A stretch of DNA of 64,000 bases, taken from Teredinibacter sp. KSP-S5-2 (GTDB lineage: Bacteria > Pseudomonadota > Gammaproteobacteria > Pseudomonadales > Cellvibrionaceae). The DNA lies in contig NZ_CP120416.1 of assembly GCF_032773895.1 (NCBI RefSeq), positions 370,001 through 434,000 of the forward strand, given 5' to 3'. Shown here piece after piece: positions 40,208 to 48,372 of this stretch. Position numbers and translations under genes: made by a program. Numbering within the stretch: position 1 is the first letter of the stretch; each line of letters begins with the position of its first letter. The notes beneath the pieces are model-generated. The model worked only from the letters and a program-made list of their open reading frames with translations, was not told where the DNA came from and searched no databases.

Positions 40208-40305
40208 AAGCCCCAAGCTATAGGCACGACCGTCGACAGCAGGGATGCTGGCGACGAGCCTACATGGACGTATTTACGGCGTGTCGTGGAAATAGCTTGG
40301 GGTTT
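40208..40305 (+). repeat. Structured dispersed repeat, copy 2
   Basis: The outer stem AAGCCCCAAGCTAT (40208-40221) pairs with ATAGCTTGGGGTTT (40292-40305). Inside are a CACGAC/GTCGTG stem and an inner hairpin CGTCGACAGCA-GGGA-TGCTGGCGACG, then the conserved arm CTACATGGACGTATTTACGG. Copy 1 at 20595-20680 is the same element inverted. It lies between convergent mshQ and exeB and may also end transcription. The rest of the 40053-40425 gap shows no gene. Confidence 0.88.
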
Positions 40306-40425
40306 ACTTTAATTTTCTATTACTTGAAATCAGCATTATTGTGTAGATGATTTTTTGTTATGGAGGTTGGATGCCTATCGGTGGTTAGGTGCCTATAATG
40401 CGCATTCCAGCGTCCCTGCCGTCAG

Positions 40426-41220
40426 CTACATATTTACCCAGCTGCTGAGAGCATCCAACTTGAATTTTTCCCCTTGATATTTTAACACCAAGCTTTCAGG
40501 TCTGATTTCTTCGATATATATGCCTGGGAAAACCTGATCACCTTTACGCTTCACCGCTTTATTTAGCGTTACCGATGAATTGCCATTGGTTTGATAGTTG
40601 TGTTCCGCGTACATGATCGTAGGAATTTTTTCCTGAATAGACCAAGGTAAATCCCGGACTGATTGAATACTTTCACCCGCCATAAGTTGCTGGATGGTTT
40701 GCTCGTCCAGCTGCGGGCGTTTTTCCTCTTTGGGTTTTGCCGGGGCACGCTGGGTTGTTTGTTCCGGCTCAACCTCTTGTGTGACTTGCTCTCGCGAATA
40801 AAGAGAATCTACGGCAGGCTTGTACTGTGCTTTTTTCTCCGGTGCTTTTACTACAGGTTTTACTGCCTGCGTAGGCTGTTGAGTCACCGGGCTTACCGCC
40901 GGGGGCGTTGTATCGGGTTGCTGCGCAGGAACATTGTCGATATACGGTTGAACTGGGGGGGGTGTCGCTGTAACACTGGGCGGGGTGGCTTTTACTATCG
41001 CAGGCGGCGTTGTCTCGCTGTTTTTATTGCTAAGTAAATAAATAACCAATACAAACAAAACGAGGGACATGCCACCCAATGCATAGGGGATACCCTTTTT
41101 CCAGGGGGCAATTTCCACGGGAGCAACATAAGGCTGGTGAATTGATTGAATATCCGGCGTTGAGGGCGGCGGTTGACGCTCTCGATCGGCCTTATTTAAT
41201 GCATCAAGTATTAACGACAT
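40426..41220 (-). CDS. exeB: General secretion pathway protein B (GspB/ExeB)
   Basis: 264 aa. N-terminal cytoplasmic motif MSLILDALNKADRER, a membrane helix at about 48-66 and a proline- and threonine-rich periplasmic linker (about 75-180). The C-terminal T2SSB domain (about 195-264) contains PWSIQEKIPTIMYAEHNY and GIYIEEIRPESLVLKYQGEKF. With ExeA it is needed in Aeromonas to insert the secretin ring through peptidoglycan. It lies 12 bp after exeA on the same strand. Confidence 0.92.
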   Translation of the reverse strand: MSLILDALNKADRERQPPPSTPDIQSIHQPYVAPVEIAPWKKGIPYALGGMSLVLFVLVIYLLSNKNSETTPPAIVKATPPSVTATPPPVQPYIDNVPAQQPDTTPPAVSPVTQQPTQAVKPVVKAPEKKAQYKPAVDSLYSREQVTQEVEPEQTTQRAPAKPKEEKRPQLDEQTIQQLMAGESIQSVRDLPWSIQEKIPTIMYAEHNYQTNGNSSVTLNKAVKRKGDQVFPGIYIEEIRPESLVLKYQGEKFKLDALSSWVNM

Positions 41221-41231
41221 AACGATTTATT

Positions 41232-42929
41232 TTAGTAATTATTGCTGGCTTGATTATCGTTGAAATTACGTTCGAGTACCGTGTCTAGCCCTAGAATTTC
41301 ATTGAGCTTCATGAGTGTATTGGTCCCGAGTATGCCGTCGGCTTCCAATCCCTGTTCTCTTTGAAAGAATTTTATGCGTTCTTTTAAGGCATCGTTAAAT
41401 TTGCCTTTGGTTAATGGCCGGGGTTGATTATCTATTTTTGCGAACTGCTCCGCTACCCAACGCACAGTTCGCCCCTGGCTGCCGACGGCCATTGGCTCAT
41501 TGTAACCGCGGGGTTTATGCCAGAGATAAAAAACTTCGCCGGTCCAGCTTGGCCCGAGTTCTGCCAATGCATGTGTGCTTTGCTGACCTGTGTCGGTAAT
41601 CAATAGAGCCTCATCGTCATTCATTCCAATCAATACTGCATAGGCGACAAATTTGGCCGGTGTGGTCAAGGTCAATATAACTGGGCGGTTAAGGTCTGAC
41701 AGCTCTTTCCAGGTACGGAGTTTGTCGTCCTGGCATTTGATTTCCTGGCGGGTAAGCTGCCAGCACGGGTGTGTTTCGGAGGTTACAGGAAAGTTTAAAT
41801 AGGTAATGAGTAATTCCTGTGCTTTGGTGTAATCCTTTATTTCATGGCTGCCAATCGCCACGGGAGCGTCAGTCTTGGGTTGTGGCGTGGCTTGAGTCTG
41901 CAGTGGGTGAGAAGCTGGCGGCGTAACTGTGGTGTTGGTTGGAGCGGTTTGCGTGGCCGGCATTGCTGGTGAGGTATTCGCTTCGGCTTCCGTAGCTTCT
42001 TGGCCGTTGTTGCCAATCAGGAATAAAACAAAGACTAATGCCACTGCGACTGCAGATGTAATGGAAGCTGTGGTGGTATTCCAATACTGTTTAAAAGCGG
42101 ATGGGCTGGATTTTGCGTCTGCACCAGACACCTCCCTTTGGGCGGCCTGAAATATGGAGTTGTCAATTTGGTGCTTATTATTACCGTAGGCACCAACCAA
42201 TGTGCGCTCGCAGAGAATATTGATTAATCTGGGTATGCCGCCGGTAAAATCGTGGATGCGCTTTACTATACGTGGCGTAAAGGGGTTGCGATCCTCTGGC
42301 ATTCCCGCGACGCGTAGCCGGTGGTTAATGTATGACTGGGTTTCTTCGAACGTTAGCGGCTTCAAATGGAAGCGGGCAGTGATACGCTGTGAAAGCTGGC
42401 GTAGCCTTGGTTGGGCCAATAACTCATTCAACTCAGGTTGGCCAACCAAAATAATCTGTAACAGCTTTTTGGTGGTGGTTTCCAGATTGGTCAGAAGTCG
42501 AATCTGTTCCAGGGTTTCCGGTTGCAGAAGTTGTGCTTCATCAATCAGGAGTACCGAGTTGTGGCCGCGGGTGTGGTTTTCAATCAAAAACCCTTGCAGG
42601 GCGTCGGTAATGGTCTTAACTGTGGGCTTATCGGTGTGATACTTCACCCCCCACTCATCGCACATCGAGCCAAGTATTTCGAGGGTGCTGGCCATAGGGT
42701 TAAGCACTATTGCGATATCTGTGTTTTCTGGTAGTTGCTCCAGTAAACAGCGGATGATGGTGGTCTTACCTGTACCTACTTCTCCTGACAGCAAGACGAA
42801 ACCACCCCCTTGCGCACCGTACAGCAGGTGGGCGAGCGCCTCTCTATGTTGTTTACTCATATAGAGATAGCGGGGGTTTACGGCGATTGAAAATGCTTGT
42901 TCTTTCAGTCCAAAGTATTCTTGGTACAT
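41232..42929 (-). CDS. exeA: General secretion pathway ATPase ExeA (GspA) with peptidoglycan-binding domain
   Basis: 565 aa. A cytoplasmic AAA ATPase domain (about 1-270) with Walker A GEVGTGKT at 49-56 and Walker B VLLIDEAQ. A membrane helix lies at about 288-310. A threonine/proline-rich periplasmic linker leads to a C39-peptidase-like region (about 360-470) without an obvious active-site cysteine. A C-terminal PG_binding_1 domain (about 490-545) carries LKERIKFFQREQGLEADGILG. It works with ExeB to open the wall for secretin assembly. The rest of a type II secretion system is not in the window. It ends near the MSHA locus, which has its own short ExeA-family ATPase (MshM). Confidence 0.93.
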   Translation of the reverse strand: MYQEYFGLKEQAFSIAVNPRYLYMSKQHREALAHLLYGAQGGGFVLLSGEVGTGKTTIIRCLLEQLPENTDIAIVLNPMASTLEILGSMCDEWGVKYHTDKPTVKTITDALQGFLIENHTRGHNSVLLIDEAQLLQPETLEQIRLLTNLETTTKKLLQIILVGQPELNELLAQPRLRQLSQRITARFHLKPLTFEETQSYINHRLRVAGMPEDRNPFTPRIVKRIHDFTGGIPRLINILCERTLVGAYGNNKHQIDNSIFQAAQREVSGADAKSSPSAFKQYWNTTTASITSAVAVALVFVLFLIGNNGQEATEAEANTSPAMPATQTAPTNTTVTPPASHPLQTQATPQPKTDAPVAIGSHEIKDYTKAQELLITYLNFPVTSETHPCWQLTRQEIKCQDDKLRTWKELSDLNRPVILTLTTPAKFVAYAVLIGMNDDEALLITDTGQQSTHALAELGPSWTGEVFYLWHKPRGYNEPMAVGSQGRTVRWVAEQFAKIDNQPRPLTKGKFNDALKERIKFFQREQGLEADGILGTNTLMKLNEILGLDTVLERNFNDNQASNNY

Positions 42930-43106
42930 ACAGTTTTTGGCCCGTTATATTATTGTTGCCTGTGGGCATACTGGCTTTGACCTAAAGCTCAGCCCCCTAT
43001 GATACCCTGAAATGGCCGAATTCCTAAGGAGAGGCTTGATTTTGCACAATTAATTCTCACTCTTTGCGGCGGATAATTCATTCTTCAATCGATAGAGGTA
43101 TAAAAA

Positions 43107-43496
43107 TTGGAGATCACCATCACAACTCCGGGCCTATTGTTCCCGGCGATATCACTTCTGTTGCTCGCTTACACTAATCGTTTCGTGGTGTTGACCAACG
43201 TTATTCGCCAGCTAAGCGGTAAGGAAGATGCCAAAACCCAGGCCATTATTCGCAGGCAAATTGCCAGTCTTCGCTCCCGTTTGCAGATAATCCGGGCCAT
43301 GCAGTTGTTTGGGGTGTCTTCTTTCTTCTGTTGTGTGGTGGCTACTCTGGCCTTGTTCCTAAGCTATATCATTGCCGGTAAGGTGCTCTTCGGTGTTAGT
43401 TTGGTGTTGCTGAGTATTTCTTTGGCGTTTTCTGTGTACGAGATACAGATTTCCACCAATGCCATTACTATCGAGATAGAACGGCTGGATAGCTGA
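43107..43496 (+). CDS. DUF2721 family membrane protein
   Basis: 129 aa. Start is TTG 43107, with AGAGG upstream. Three hydrophobic segments: about 6-22 (GLLFPAISLLLLAYTN), 65-90 and 92-110. The short cytoplasmic loop has a RRQIASLRSRLQIIRAMQLF helix typical of DUF2721. The family has no established function. Confidence 0.8.
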   Translation: MEITITTPGLLFPAISLLLLAYTNRFVVLTNVIRQLSGKEDAKTQAIIRRQIASLRSRLQIIRAMQLFGVSSFFCCVVATLALFLSYIIAGKVLFGVSLVLLSISLAFSVYEIQISTNAITIEIERLDS

Positions 43497-43506
43497 CTGG
43501 CAGAGT

Positions 43507-43532
43507 AACCTCTGGTGTTTACTCCAGAGGTT
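43507..43532. terminator. Bidirectional hairpin between DUF2721 and gcvR-like genes
   Basis: A perfect stem AACCTCTGG / CCAGAGGTT around an 8-nt loop lies between two convergent genes and overlaps the gcvR-like stop region. The T run is weak. Confidence 0.6.
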
Positions 43533-44046
43533 CTAAAGAAAAGTCCATTGCCAGTTCGTCAGCAATGTCGTCAAGTTTTTCGGTGAGGTCGTCCAGGTCA
43601 ATATTCTCGGGCAGGGCAAGAATACCGCTGGCTTCAAACAGTGGGGCACCGCTATATGGCATGCTGGATAACAGGGTATTGAGTTCCTCAACATTAATGC
43701 CTTTGTTGGCGAATGCCTGAGAGAACTCTTTAATAATGCCGGTTCTGTCCGGGCCAGCAGCGTGAAAACGAACCTTCTGGGCTTGGCTGTTTTGAGCGTT
43801 GCTTGACTCATAAGAATCGACAATAATGTTGATCTGCTGTGAACGCAGTTCTCTCAGTGCTGTGACAAGCGGTTCCTGTTGTTCTTGTTCTACCTGGACT
43901 CGAATCACCCCGGCAAACTTTCCAGCCAGTTGGCTCAAGCGGCTTTCCAGCCAGCTGCCGTTATGATTATTCACTACGCGTGCGATGTGCTCCACAACGC
44001 CTGGTTTGTCCTCACTGATGACGGTAAGAATGAGACTTGTGTTCAT
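43519..44046 (-). CDS. Tandem ACT-domain regulator (GcvR-like)
   Basis: 175 aa, cytoplasmic. Two ACT domains: residues 3-75 (LILTVISEDKPGVVEHIARVV) and about 92-165 (VRFHAAGPDRTGIIKEFSQAFANKGINVEEL). This matches the glycine-cleavage-system repressor family; E. coli GcvR (190 aa) binds GcvA and blocks activation of the gcv operon when glycine is low. The gcv genes are not in the window, so the exact target is inferred. Confidence 0.87.
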   Translation of the reverse strand: MNTSLILTVISEDKPGVVEHIARVVNNHNGSWLESRLSQLAGKFAGVIRVQVEQEQQEPLVTALRELRSQQINIIVDSYESSNAQNSQAQKVRFHAAGPDRTGIIKEFSQAFANKGINVEELNTLLSSMPYSGAPLFEASGILALPENIDLDDLTEKLDDIADELAMDFSLEPLE

Positions 44047-44184
44047 AGACTGGAACTCACTACTTTATTCGTTCTGGGTTCCAGAGTATAAATGACGCGT
44101 TAACCGATGTGTAACGTTAAGCTAACAAAATAAATTATGTGGCGGGCTGAACAAGCTACGGAACCACAAAGTGGAGAAATCGTG

Positions 44185-44412
44185 ATGATTATTCCTGCCG
44201 AAAGGCTGACAGAAGAGGTAATTCGAGGAATTGTCGAATCGTACATTACTCGAGAAGGCACAGATTACGGTGCCACAGAGCTTTCTATGGAAGAAAAAGT
44301 TGCAGAGCTGTTACCCTTGGTGTTATCTGGTGAAGTATTAATTTCCTATGACGAAAACGGTCAGTCCTTAACCTTATTGACCAAAGCACAATTCCATAAA
44401 GCTGCCGGCTAA
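44185..44412 (+). CDS. yheU: YheU family protein (UPF0270)
   Basis: 75 aa, near the 72 aa of E. coli YheU. I chose ATG 44185 (MIIPAERLTEE), preceded by GGAGA, over an in-frame start 48 bp upstream. The conserved VESYITREGTDYG and EEKVAELLPLVLSGE segments place it in the family. Function unknown. It is followed 33 bp later by the alpha/beta hydrolase gene. Confidence 0.88.
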   Translation: MIIPAERLTEEVIRGIVESYITREGTDYGATELSMEEKVAELLPLVLSGEVLISYDENGQSLTLLTKAQFHKAAG

Positions 44413-44445
44413 ATATCCAGCCTATTTTATAGCGGTCACTAAGTT

Positions 44446-45090
44446 TTGTCTGATTCTCTGGGCGAATGCCTTATCCAAACACCGTCTTCTGCGGTTGCGA
44501 CCATTCTATTGGCGCACGGTGCTGGCGCGGCTATGGATTCAACCTTTATGAATCTTCTGGCTGATTCCTTGTTTGAGCAAAGCATTGAAGTTATACGTTT
44601 TGAATTCCCTTACATGCAGGAGCGTCGAACTTTGGGGAAAAAACGTCCGCCGAATAAGGTGGCGGAGTTAGTTGAGCATTGGCAATACATGGTCGAGTGG
44701 GCTGAAGCGCGTGGAAACATACCTATTTTTATTGGTGGCAAATCGTTAGGTGGTCGCACTGCCAGTATGTTTTTTAGTGAGAACCCTGATGCTGTTCAAG
44801 GATGTATCTGTTATGGCTATCCATTTCATCCGCCAAAAAAGCCGGACTCTTTAAGAGTTGATCATTTCGCTGAATTGCAACAAACGTTACTGGTTTTGCA
44901 GGGAACACGAGACCCTTTTGGAGTACCGGAAGAGGTTGCTGGTTATGGGTTGACCGACAGGGTTCAATTACAGTGGTTGGAAAGTGGTGATCATGACTTT
45001 TCACCACTTAAGCGTTCGGGGTTGACTCAATTACAGCTTATTGAGCTCGCAGGTAGCCACACGCGTCAATATATTGAGCGTTTTTTGTAA
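44446..45090 (+). CDS. Alpha/beta hydrolase of the KANL3/Tex30-like family
   Basis: 214 aa, cytoplasmic. The nucleophile serine sits in GGKSLGGR (about residues 104-111). The likely acid is D in QGTRDPFG, and the histidine is in ESGDHDFSPL. ILLAHGAGA near residue 20 is the oxyanion-hole loop. Start is TTG 44446 with only a weak ribosome site. The substrate is unknown. Confidence 0.85.
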   Translation: MSDSLGECLIQTPSSAVATILLAHGAGAAMDSTFMNLLADSLFEQSIEVIRFEFPYMQERRTLGKKRPPNKVAELVEHWQYMVEWAEARGNIPIFIGGKSLGGRTASMFFSENPDAVQGCICYGYPFHPPKKPDSLRVDHFAELQQTLLVLQGTRDPFGVPEEVAGYGLTDRVQLQWLESGDHDFSPLKRSGLTQLQLIELAGSHTRQYIERFL

Positions 45091-45098
45091 GAGCCTGT

Positions 45099-45116
45099 CT
45101 GTAAAAAACGTTACAG
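45099..45116. terminator. Weak hairpin between convergent hydrolase and monooxygenase genes
   Basis: Stem CTGTAA (45099-45104) pairs with TTACAG (45111-45116) in the short gap between two convergent genes. It is only 6 bp and lacks a T run. Confidence 0.35.
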
Positions 45117-45119
45117 GGC

Positions 45120-45416
45120 TTAACTCTTGATGTAGGAATTTTTTAAGATCGTCACTCGCTCATGGGTTTTAAGTGTCGGGCGAATTTTGTTCTGGGCTTC
45201 TTTTCGTTGATCGCTTTCAGCCCAGTGTTTCCAGTCATCCAGAGTATTCCATCGACATAATACAAATCTGTGGTTTGGGTTGTCCGCGTCAGAAAAGGTT
45301 TCACCAGAAATAAAACCGGGAGCTGCATAGGTGTATTGAAGCGCCGTTCGTGCATTTTCAATATACGTGGAAAGCATTCCATCAACGACTTTGCGCTCAA
45401 TAAGAACATGAATCAT
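45120..45416 (-). CDS. ABM-domain protein (antibiotic biosynthesis monooxygenase family)
   Basis: 98 aa. A single ferredoxin-like ABM fold: MIHVLIERKVVDG start, PGFISGETFSDADNPNHRFVLCRWNTLDDWKHWAES core. Such small dimeric proteins act as monooxygenases or heme-degrading enzymes; the actual substrate cannot be told. It is convergent with the hydrolase gene. Confidence 0.83.
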   Translation of the reverse strand: MIHVLIERKVVDGMLSTYIENARTALQYTYAAPGFISGETFSDADNPNHRFVLCRWNTLDDWKHWAESDQRKEAQNKIRPTLKTHERVTILKNSYIKS

Positions 45417-45586
45417 AGTGTGGTGGTCCTGGTCTGAATTTATTAGAGCCTGTTGGGGCTCGTTTTTATGGGAGGTAAGAACTTGGTATTCGCCTGTTCT
45501 TGCTTAATAATATAAACCAGCTTATTTAGCTTCGCACCCGCAATTGAGCGGAATAATGCCAAGTTCTCAAATTGTATAAAGGTTAT

Positions 45587-45841
45587 GTGTTGAAAGCGAA
45601 CAATTCACTTGAGATTAGTACCCAGTTAGATACAACAGGATTAATCTGCCCTGAGCCGGTAATGATGTTGCATAACGCAGTGCGTGATGCAAAGCCGGGG
45701 GATATTATAGAAGTAAAAGCAACGGACCCTTCGACCCAGCGCGATATTCCAAAGTTTTGTCAGTTTCTTGGTCACGAACTGGTGCAGCAGAATACTCAGG
45801 ACGAATACTTTTTTTATTACATAAAAAAGTCAGAGGTGTGA
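45587..45841 (+). CDS. tusA: Sulfurtransferase TusA
   Basis: 84 aa. The key cysteine is in [17 protein letters not shown] (CPxP motif). It relays sulfur for tRNA 2-thiouridine and other thio-cofactors. I chose GTG 45587, which has AAAGG upstream and gives a family-typical length; TTG 45572 is also in frame. The gene is followed by a hairpin. Confidence 0.92.
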   Translation: MLKANNSLEISTQLDTTGLICPEPVMMLHNAVRDAKPGDIIEVKATDPSTQRDIPKFCQFLGHELVQQNTQDEYFFYYIKKSEV

Positions 45842-45872
45842 GAGAAAAGTTTTGGGAGAGGGACACCCAGCC

Positions 45873-45900
45873 TGATGTTTAGAAGTGCTGTCAAACATCA
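45873..45900. terminator. Hairpin after tusA
   Basis: TGATGTTT (45873-45880) pairs with AAACATCA (45893-45900) around a 12-nt loop, between convergent tusA and the gene at 46002-46700. There is no T run, so the role is uncertain. Confidence 0.4.
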
Positions 45901-46001
45901 ACCCCGCATTGAATGCTGTATATTTACAGCTTGTCACTGGTGCCTTTGCTTAAAAAGCAATTGCCGGATGTGATTGCCAAGACACCACCGGCTAAATGTG
46001 T

Positions 46002-46700
46002 TTAAGACTCTTCAACTAGCAAAGAAATTGCTGCTAGGGCTTCAGGATCCTCAGATTTAATTTTGTTGGCGATGTGATGTTGGAAAAAGTAACGGAAGTC
46101 TTCCTGTGACTGCGCAGGATATAAACAACTATCGCCAGGCAGTATAGGAGTACTTTCTACTTTGTTTTCGTCAACAACCATGCCGCAGACTGTGCCATCA
46201 TTGTGGAGTCGCCAACTCACCACTTCCTTGAGTGCCAGGCTTTTAAAATCCTTGTCCGCCATGACTGCATGAGTACCGATCATATCGGGGATTTCCTGTA
46301 CAATGTCATTAGGCTGTTCACACTCGTAGTCGTAATATTCCGCAGCAGTTTCTACTTCAACCACCTTGTGGATAGGCGCTTCAAAAAAGACTTCGTCTAT
46401 ACCGGGGTCATAATAACCTTCCCATGTGCCGTTTAATGGGTCTTCGATATCCGGGCAGGCGATAATATCGTCTAACCAGGGTACCAGGCCCACGACTTCG
46501 CCATTGGCTCTGAGAGCCCAGCACAGAACTTTTAAGCTGAAATATTTCTCTCCACTGGCTTCATTGGAATAAAGCATTTCCAGGCCATCGAGTTCGGGTG
46601 CAAGACGAATAATGCGAGAATCACTGAGGGAAGTGTATGGTCTCCCTGAGAAGAGGTCGATCACATTGTCCATGTTGTGACCATCAGTTGAGGTCTTCAT
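46002..46700 (-). CDS. Conserved-looking acidic hypothetical protein
   Basis: 232 aa, cytoplasmic, strongly acidic and with no membrane segment. I do not recognise the family. An N-terminal DNVIDLFSGRPY is followed by a region with GEVVGLVPWLDDI and GTWEGYYDPGIDEVFFEAPIHKVV, then a second block with WRLHNDGTVCGMVVDE that resembles the first (W.L..NG.V.G.V), suggesting an internal duplication. GGAGGTGG gives a strong ribosome site. It is divergent from epmC across a 203-bp gap. Confidence 0.75.
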   Translation of the reverse strand: MKTSTDGHNMDNVIDLFSGRPYTSLSDSRIIRLAPELDGLEMLYSNEASGEKYFSLKVLCWALRANGEVVGLVPWLDDIIACPDIEDPLNGTWEGYYDPGIDEVFFEAPIHKVVEVETAAEYYDYECEQPNDIVQEIPDMIGTHAVMADKDFKSLALKEVVSWRLHNDGTVCGMVVDENKVESTPILPGDSCLYPAQSQEDFRYFFQHHIANKIKSEDPEALAAISLLVEES

Positions 46701-46858
46701 AATACCACCTCCAAGTAAGGTTCCCTTGAATTAGGGGGAACAAGTAGATTGATTACACAATCACTACATACAGTATATGCACTAATACTAGAACACAATA
46801 CTTAGGTGTAAAAAAATTTTTGGTCTCCTTCTGTTATGTGGGATAGTACAGCATTGGC

Positions 46859-46880
46859 GCTCAATACTACCGTATTGAGC
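46859..46880. promoter_or_regulatory. Perfect inverted repeat upstream of epmC
   Basis: GCTCAATAC pairs with GTATTGAGC around a 4-nt loop (TACC), 23 bp before the epmC start. CTATATTGAG follows. It may be an operator or leader hairpin; no T run follows it. Its GCTCAAT arm resembles the inner stem of repeat copy 3 at 51614-51637, probably by chance. Confidence 0.4.
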
Positions 46881-46903
46881 CTATATTGAGTTTAGAACAT
46901 TAA

Positions 46904-47464
46904 ATGGTAAAGCAAGTTCAAAATCCGTTAGTCGCCGAAGCAAATCAGTTGGTTGAGTTGTTCAATCGGTGTTTTCAGCAACGTTATACCACCCGTTTAT
47001 GTGGGGGTGGGATAGAGCCTGTTTATCGCCCCCAAAAGGGAGATAGATTGGCTGAAATCGTATTTACGCATGATTACTTTGCCAGTGCGTTACACGAAGT
47101 TGCGCACTGGTGCATTGCCGGACAAAAAAGACGGGAGCAGGAAGATTACGGCTATTGGTATGCGCCAGATGGTCGGACGGAAGAGCAGCAGATGCTATTT
47201 GAGAAAGTTGAGGTCAAGCCTCAGGCCATGGAATGGATCTTCACCAAAGCGTGCGGCCAAAGATTTCATCTTAGTTCCGATAATCTAAACAGTGACATTG
47301 GCGCAAGTCATGAGTTTAAACTGGCGGTATTTAGCCAGGTTAAGCATTACTGCCAACAAGGCTTGCCAGAGCGGGCTCGTAATTTTGCCGAGACACTAGC
47401 TGCCTATTACCAGCAATCAGAGGCTCTTTCATGTAGCGCCTATTCTTTGGAAGAAATTCTCTAA
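46904..47464 (+). CDS. epmC: Elongation factor P hydroxylase EpmC
   Basis: 186 aa, YfcM family. EpmC hydroxylates the beta-lysyl-modified lysine of elongation factor P. The metal-binding motif is HEVAHW in ALHEVAHWCIAGQ (about residue 64-69). The surrounding EDYGYWYAPDGRTEEQQ, FEKVEVKPQAMEW and DNLNSDIGASHEF segments are family signatures. The partner genes epmA, epmB and efp are not in this window. It is 26 bp before the exonuclease gene. Confidence 0.93.
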   Translation: MVKQVQNPLVAEANQLVELFNRCFQQRYTTRLCGGGIEPVYRPQKGDRLAEIVFTHDYFASALHEVAHWCIAGQKRREQEDYGYWYAPDGRTEEQQMLFEKVEVKPQAMEWIFTKACGQRFHLSSDNLNSDIGASHEFKLAVFSQVKHYCQQGLPERARNFAETLAAYYQQSEALSCSAYSLEEIL

Positions 47465-47490
47465 AACCAAACCCGTGAGAAGTTGTAACT

Positions 47491-48369
47491 GTGAACAGGA
47501 TCTACTTGATCGATGCGTCGATCTACATTTTTAAATATTATTTTTCCATGCCGGATGTCTGGCAAAGCGAATCAGGTTATTCAACTTTTGCGGTACGAGG
47601 GTACACAACCTGGCTGGGGAAGTTTCTGGCTAAAGAGCAGCCAATATATGCCGCAGCCTGTTTTGATGAAAGCTTGGCCACCTGTTTTCGCAATGAAATT
47701 TACCCGGACTATAAAATAAGTCGGGCGTTACCCGACGATGAATTGGCGTTTCAGTTGGAGGCCTGCAAGCAAATAACGGAGTTAATGGGAATCGCAAGTT
47801 ATGCTTCCGAACGCTTTGAAGCGGATGATTTAATTGGCACCCTGGCTCATCGGGCAGCAAAAAAACAACTTCCTGCCACCATTCTTACCCGGGATAAGGA
47901 TCTGGGTCAGCTTGCCATTCACGCAGACACGCTATTATGGGATTACCCGGATAAGGCACCGCTTACGCATTTTGATATTGCTGAAAAATTTGGCGTGCAG
48001 GCAAAATACATTGCCGATTTTCTCGCGCTAACTGGCGACGTGAGTGATGATATTCCCGGCGTACCGGGTATTGGTCCCAAGATTGCCTCAATGCTTATTC
48101 ATGCCTTTGGTGGATGGCGAAATATTCGGCGGAATATTCCCGCGGTTGCGCAGCTCAATATTCGAGGCGCTGCTTCGATCGCTAACAAACTCACCGAGTT
48201 TAATGCACAAATTGATATGGCTCTTAAGTTGACCACCATTGTTAAAGACGCCAGCCTGGGACGACGGTTTCATATTAAAATGCGCAAGCCGGATATACCG
48301 GCTTTAGAAAGCTATGGGCAATACCTGGGGCTGAATTTGAACTTCAAAAAAATGTTTAATGAGATCTAG
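47491..48369 (+). CDS. 5'-3' exonuclease / flap endonuclease (Xni-like)
   Basis: 292 aa, somewhat longer than E. coli Xni (251 aa). Start is GTG 47491. Conserved acidic residues of the FEN fold are seen in LIDASIYIF, ACFDES, FEADDLIGTLA, TRDKDLGQL and TGDVSDDIPG. The helix-3-turn-helix DNA-binding segment GVPGIGPKIASMLIHAFGG follows. It resembles the 5' nuclease domain of DNA polymerase I and should act on flaps or single-stranded 5' ends. It lies 3 bp from pdxB. Confidence 0.9.
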   Translation: MNRIYLIDASIYIFKYYFSMPDVWQSESGYSTFAVRGYTTWLGKFLAKEQPIYAAACFDESLATCFRNEIYPDYKISRALPDDELAFQLEACKQITELMGIASYASERFEADDLIGTLAHRAAKKQLPATILTRDKDLGQLAIHADTLLWDYPDKAPLTHFDIAEKFGVQAKYIADFLALTGDVSDDIPGVPGIGPKIASMLIHAFGGWRNIRRNIPAVAQLNIRGAASIANKLTEFNAQIDMALKLTTIVKDASLGRRFHIKMRKPDIPALESYGQYLGLNLNFKKMFNEI

Positions 48370-48372
48370 CTT

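Noticed and set aside
40314-40425. TATAAT near 40394 as a promoter
   Set aside because: No -35 box at acceptable spacing, and genes on both sides converge here.
46760-46800. LexA-like box near TACAGTATATGC
   Set aside because: Only one half of the CTGT-N8-ACAG palindrome is present.
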